Source: Candidatus Sordicultor fermentans
GTDB taxonomy: Bacteria > Atribacterota > Atribacteria > Atribacterales > Caldatribacteriaceae
Assembly: GCA_002385475.1 (NCBI GenBank)
Contig: DGDO01000061.1
Coordinates: 1,646 to 9,118 of the forward strand
Length of the DNA stretch: 7,473 nucleotides
Direction of reading: 5' to 3'
The position numbers and the translations under genes are program-made. Under the pieces are notes generated by a model, which worked only from the letters and a program-made list of their open reading frames with translations, was not told the origin of the DNA and ran no database searches. Of this stretch, positions 4,998-7,473 are shown piece by piece (positions within the stretch are counted from its first letter, which is position 1; every line of letters begins with the position of its first letter).

Positions 4998-6059
4998 ATG
5001 GAGATATCAGATTTACTCAAAGAGGCAGTGGAGCAGGGAGCATCTGACCTTCACCTGACTGCAGGTGCTCCACCTACTTTGAGAATAGATGGAAAGCTAA
5101 CCCCCCTGGACTACCCCGTTCTCACTCCCGAGGATACGGAAAGCTTCGCCCGGTCTTTAGCGGGAGAAAAACGGTTTTCTGATTTCCTAAGGGAGAAAGA
5201 GCTGGACTTTTCTCTGGGAATTCCTCAGTTTGCTCGATTTCGAATCAATATTTATCAACAGCGAGGTTCAGTAGCCTTAGCCATACGAGCCCTGAGCTAT
5301 GACATTCCTTCTATGGAAGAACTCCATCTTCCTGTTTCTACCCTGCAAAAGCTGGCCTCTCTTTCCCGGGGGCTGGTTTTAGTTACTGGGCCTACCGGAA
5401 GCGGAAAATCCACTACTCTGGCCTCTATGATAGAGTACATCAACAATACTCGCTCCTGCCACATTATAACTATGGAAGACCCCATCGAGTATCTCTACCA
5501 CCACCGAAAAAGCATTGTAAACCAGCGAGAAGTTGGTTCTGACACTTTATCTTTTGAGAACGCTCTGGTGCATGCTCTGCGAGAAGACCCCGATGTTATC
5601 CTGGTGGGAGAGATGAGAAACTTAGAAACCATTACTCTGGCCCTGACAGCAGCGGAAACCGGACACCTGGTGTTTGCCACTCTCCATACCGGCAACGCTC
5701 CTCAGAGCATAGACCGGATAGTGGATGTTTTTCCACCGCACCAGCAAACTCAGGTCCGGATTCAGCTGGCTGGATGCATCCAGGGAATCATAAGTCAACA
5801 ACTCCTGCCCCGGGCAAACGGAAAAGGTAGACTTCCAGCAATAGAAATTATGATAGCCAACAATGCCATTCGTAACCTGATTCGGGAGGGGAAGAGCTAC
5901 CAGATTTATAATATTATGCAAACCTCTCTTACAGAAGGGATGATTACCATGGATAGAGCTTTGATGGACCTTTATCGCGATGGTCGAGTGAGCTGGGAAG
6001 AAGCACAAACCCGCTCTGTTGACCCTCGAGAATTTTCTCAAACGAGAGGTAAGATATAA
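4998..6059 (+). CDS. pilT: Type IV pilus retraction ATPase PilT
   Basis: A 353-aa hexameric ATPase that drives pilus disassembly, and so twitching motility and often DNA uptake. The N-terminal PAS-like domain starts with ISDLLKEAVEQGASDLHLTAG. Walker A is GPTGSGKST (131-139), Walker B is DPDVILVGEMRN (197-208; catalytic E205) and the His box is TGHLVFATLHT (221-231). The C-terminal AIRNLIREG motif (290-298) is characteristic of PilT and needed for retraction in studied members. There are no zinc-site cysteines, unlike PilB. AGGAGG (4983-4988) is 9 nt from the ATG at 4998 and only 3 nt from an upstream in-frame ATG at 4992, so I prefer 4998. The gap to pilB is 14 nt, and the ribosome-binding site overlaps the pilB stop, suggesting translational coupling. 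Confidence 0.95.
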   Translation: MEISDLLKEAVEQGASDLHLTAGAPPTLRIDGKLTPLDYPVLTPEDTESFARSLAGEKRFSDFLREKELDFSLGIPQFARFRINIYQQRGSVALAIRALSYDIPSMEELHLPVSTLQKLASLSRGLVLVTGPTGSGKSTTLASMIEYINNTRSCHIITMEDPIEYLYHHRKSIVNQREVGSDTLSFENALVHALREDPDVILVGEMRNLETITLALTAAETGHLVFATLHTGNAPQSIDRIVDVFPPHQQTQVRIQLAGCIQGIISQQLLPRANGKGRLPAIEIMIANNAIRNLIREGKSYQIYNIMQTSLTEGMITMDRALMDLYRDGRVSWEEAQTRSVDPREFSQTRGKI

Positions 6060-6060
6060 C

Positions 6061-7290
6061 ATGCCAGCATATCTATATCGAGCTCGTGATAAAACCGGTA
6101 AGTTACTGGAGGGCAGAATAGAAGCCCAGAGTGAGCAAGAAGCAGCGGCCATCCTCCGGCGAGGGGGAGTTTTTATAACTTCTCTGGAGGAAGAAAAGGC
6201 TATCAAAGCCACCCTCCAGCGAGAGATAACCCTGGGGAGAAAAAAGGTAGAGCTTCAAGATTTGGCCGTGTTTGCCCGGGGAATTTCTACTATGCTCGAG
6301 GCAGGAGTACCTCTCCTCCAAGCCCTGCGGAGCATGGCTGACCAGGCCACCAACCGATATCTGGCTGAGGTAGTTGGAGAAGTTGCCCAGAAGGTAGCAA
6401 GAGGTTACTCTTTTTATCAGGCTCTGGCTGATTATCCTAAAGTTTTCAACCGGGTATTCGTGGGCATGGTGCAATCGGGAGAAAGTGGAGGAAACCTGGA
6501 CTGGAGCTTACAGCGGTTAGCCGATTACCTGGAGTGGGAAAAAGACCTCCGGGACAAAATCCAGTCAGCCACTTATTATCCTTTGATTTTGATAGTAACT
6601 ATAATCGGTATTTCTTTATTTATGGTTTATTTTGTATTTCCCCAGTTCGTGCTCATGTTTGAAGGCTTTCAGATGGAACTCCCCTCTCTTACCAAATTTA
6701 TGCTGGGAGCGATGAACTTTCTTGGCCAGAACTGGTTACCGGTTTATGGCTCACTGGGAGGAGCAATTCTGGCTTTTTTCCTGTATATTAAATCCGAGCA
6801 AGGTAAAAGGTGGTGGGACCGACAGCAACCCAAAATCCCTTTGTTTGGACAGCTCTTCCACAAACTTTTAGTTTCCCGATTTTGCTGGTTGTTATCCGGA
6901 CTCCTGCGCAGTGGAATGCCTATGGTGCAGGCTCTGGAAGTTACCGCAAGCTCGGTGGGCAATTATTACGTGGGAGACATTATCCAGGAAATAGCCGAAG
7001 ATATCCGACGAGGGAGTAACCTCTCGCAAGGGATAGCAGAACATCCCTTTTTCCCACCCCTTGTGGCGCAGATGATAGCAGTGGGAGAAGAAACCGGAAG
7101 CTTAGAACTCACCTTGGGTAAGGTAACCGAGCTTTACGACAAGGAAATTAAAATATTTGTTGACCGTATCTCCACTATAATTGAGCCGGTTCTGACGGTG
7201 ATAATTGGAGGAGCCGTCTTGCTGCTCGCTCTTGCTCTTTTCCTCCCTATCTTTCAAATGGCCTCAGGAGGGATGTCTGCCGGTTTCTAA
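6061..7290 (+). CDS. pilC: Type IV pilus inner-membrane platform protein PilC (GspF family)
   Basis: A 409-aa polytopic inner-membrane protein forming the platform on which PilB and PilT act. It starts MPAYLYRARDKTGK, the usual PilC/GspF opening. It has two T2SF domains, about 68-190 (FARGISTMLEAGVPLLQAL at 71-89) and about 270-392 (LLSGLLRSGMPMVQALEV at 277-294), each followed by a GESGG- or GEETGSL-like motif (140-144, 342-348). Hydrophobic segments at about 173-198, 226-243 and 374-397 are the likely membrane helices. I chose the ATG at 6061 because it gives the family-typical N-terminus and GAGAGG (6044-6049) lies upstream. An in-frame ATG at 6019 would add 14 residues overlapping pilT. 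It lies 1 nt after the pilT stop and is the last recognised gene of the operon. Confidence 0.95.
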   Translation: MPAYLYRARDKTGKLLEGRIEAQSEQEAAAILRRGGVFITSLEEEKAIKATLQREITLGRKKVELQDLAVFARGISTMLEAGVPLLQALRSMADQATNRYLAEVVGEVAQKVARGYSFYQALADYPKVFNRVFVGMVQSGESGGNLDWSLQRLADYLEWEKDLRDKIQSATYYPLILIVTIIGISLFMVYFVFPQFVLMFEGFQMELPSLTKFMLGAMNFLGQNWLPVYGSLGGAILAFFLYIKSEQGKRWWDRQQPKIPLFGQLFHKLLVSRFCWLLSGLLRSGMPMVQALEVTASSVGNYYVGDIIQEIAEDIRRGSNLSQGIAEHPFFPPLVAQMIAVGEETGSLELTLGKVTELYDKEIKIFVDRISTIIEPVLTVIIGGAVLLLALALFLPIFQMASGGMSAGF

Positions 7291-7473
7291 AGAGAAATTT
7301 GTAGAAGAAAAGCGAGGCCTTTACCCACGCTGGAGTGTTTCCCCTGTATTGTCATTGTGAGTTTGTAGTTTTGCTTGCGTGGTGTTGCCCCTCGGGGGTC
7401 ATCATGATTCCTCTTTTTATCATATGGCGTGACAATCTCTCTCAGGCATCATCATGCGCTTTGTGGCATCAAC
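7291..7473. repeat. Repeat-derived intergenic sequence after pilC
   Basis: No gene and no convincing terminator follow pilC within the window. GTCATTGTGAG (7351-7361) matches the start of the palindromic repeat family. ATCATATGGCGTGACAATCT (7419-7438) matches 1436-1455, the left arm of the repeat beside the IS, with two changes. A short CCCC-TC-GGGG inverted repeat sits at 7388-7397. The window may end inside another degenerate copy. Confidence 0.55.

Noticed and set aside
5622..6212. Minus-strand 196-codon frame across the pilT-pilC junction
   Set aside because: It is a shadow of two well-supported plus-strand genes and has no recognisable domain.

Overview
The window holds a type IV pilus locus from a bacterium with many short palindromic repeats between its genes. 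Next to it is an IS110-family insertion sequence with a recognisable bridge-RNA-like non-coding end. The taxon cannot be fixed from sequence alone. A monocistronic type IV (pseudo)pilin, a compact pilB-pilT-pilC operon, strong Shine-Dalgarno sites and dense REP/MITE-like palindromes fit an environmental, probably uncultivated, diderm-type bacterium. I make no phylum call.

Layout. Positions 1-225 hold the end of one dispersed palindromic repeat and two C/T-G/A hairpins. About 226-1418 is an IS110-type element: a structured non-coding left end (270-410) followed by a DEDD/Tnp_20 transposase (436-1404). About 1417-1705 carries two palindromic repeats, the first being the one the element inserted into. 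1772-1901 is a 9/10-bp tandem repeat. 1938-1981 is a terminator-like hairpin downstream of the minus-strand pilin gene (2017-2460). 2461-3258 has candidate promoters in both directions and more dispersed repeats. 3259-7290 is pilB-pilT-pilC on the plus strand with gaps of 14 nt and 1 nt. 7291-7473 is repeat-derived intergenic sequence.

How the pilus genes work together. The pilin is the substrate, PilB powers its extraction and polymerisation, PilC is the inner-membrane platform and PilT powers retraction. Prepilin peptidase, alignment proteins and secretin are not in the window.

Main discovery. The non-coding left end of the insertion sequence folds by inspection into two similar modules, each a stem, an asymmetric internal loop and an apical hairpin. 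Bases in the first loop match both genomic flanks: GTCATT equals the left flank, and CTCGCAGTA is complementary to the right flank TACTGCGAG. Bases in the second loop match the element's own right end: ACAGTT equals it exactly. This is the layout expected of an IS110 bridge RNA with target- and donor-binding loops. It predicts a 14-bp target GTCATTACTGCGAG with a TT core, lying at the tip of a dispersed palindromic repeat.
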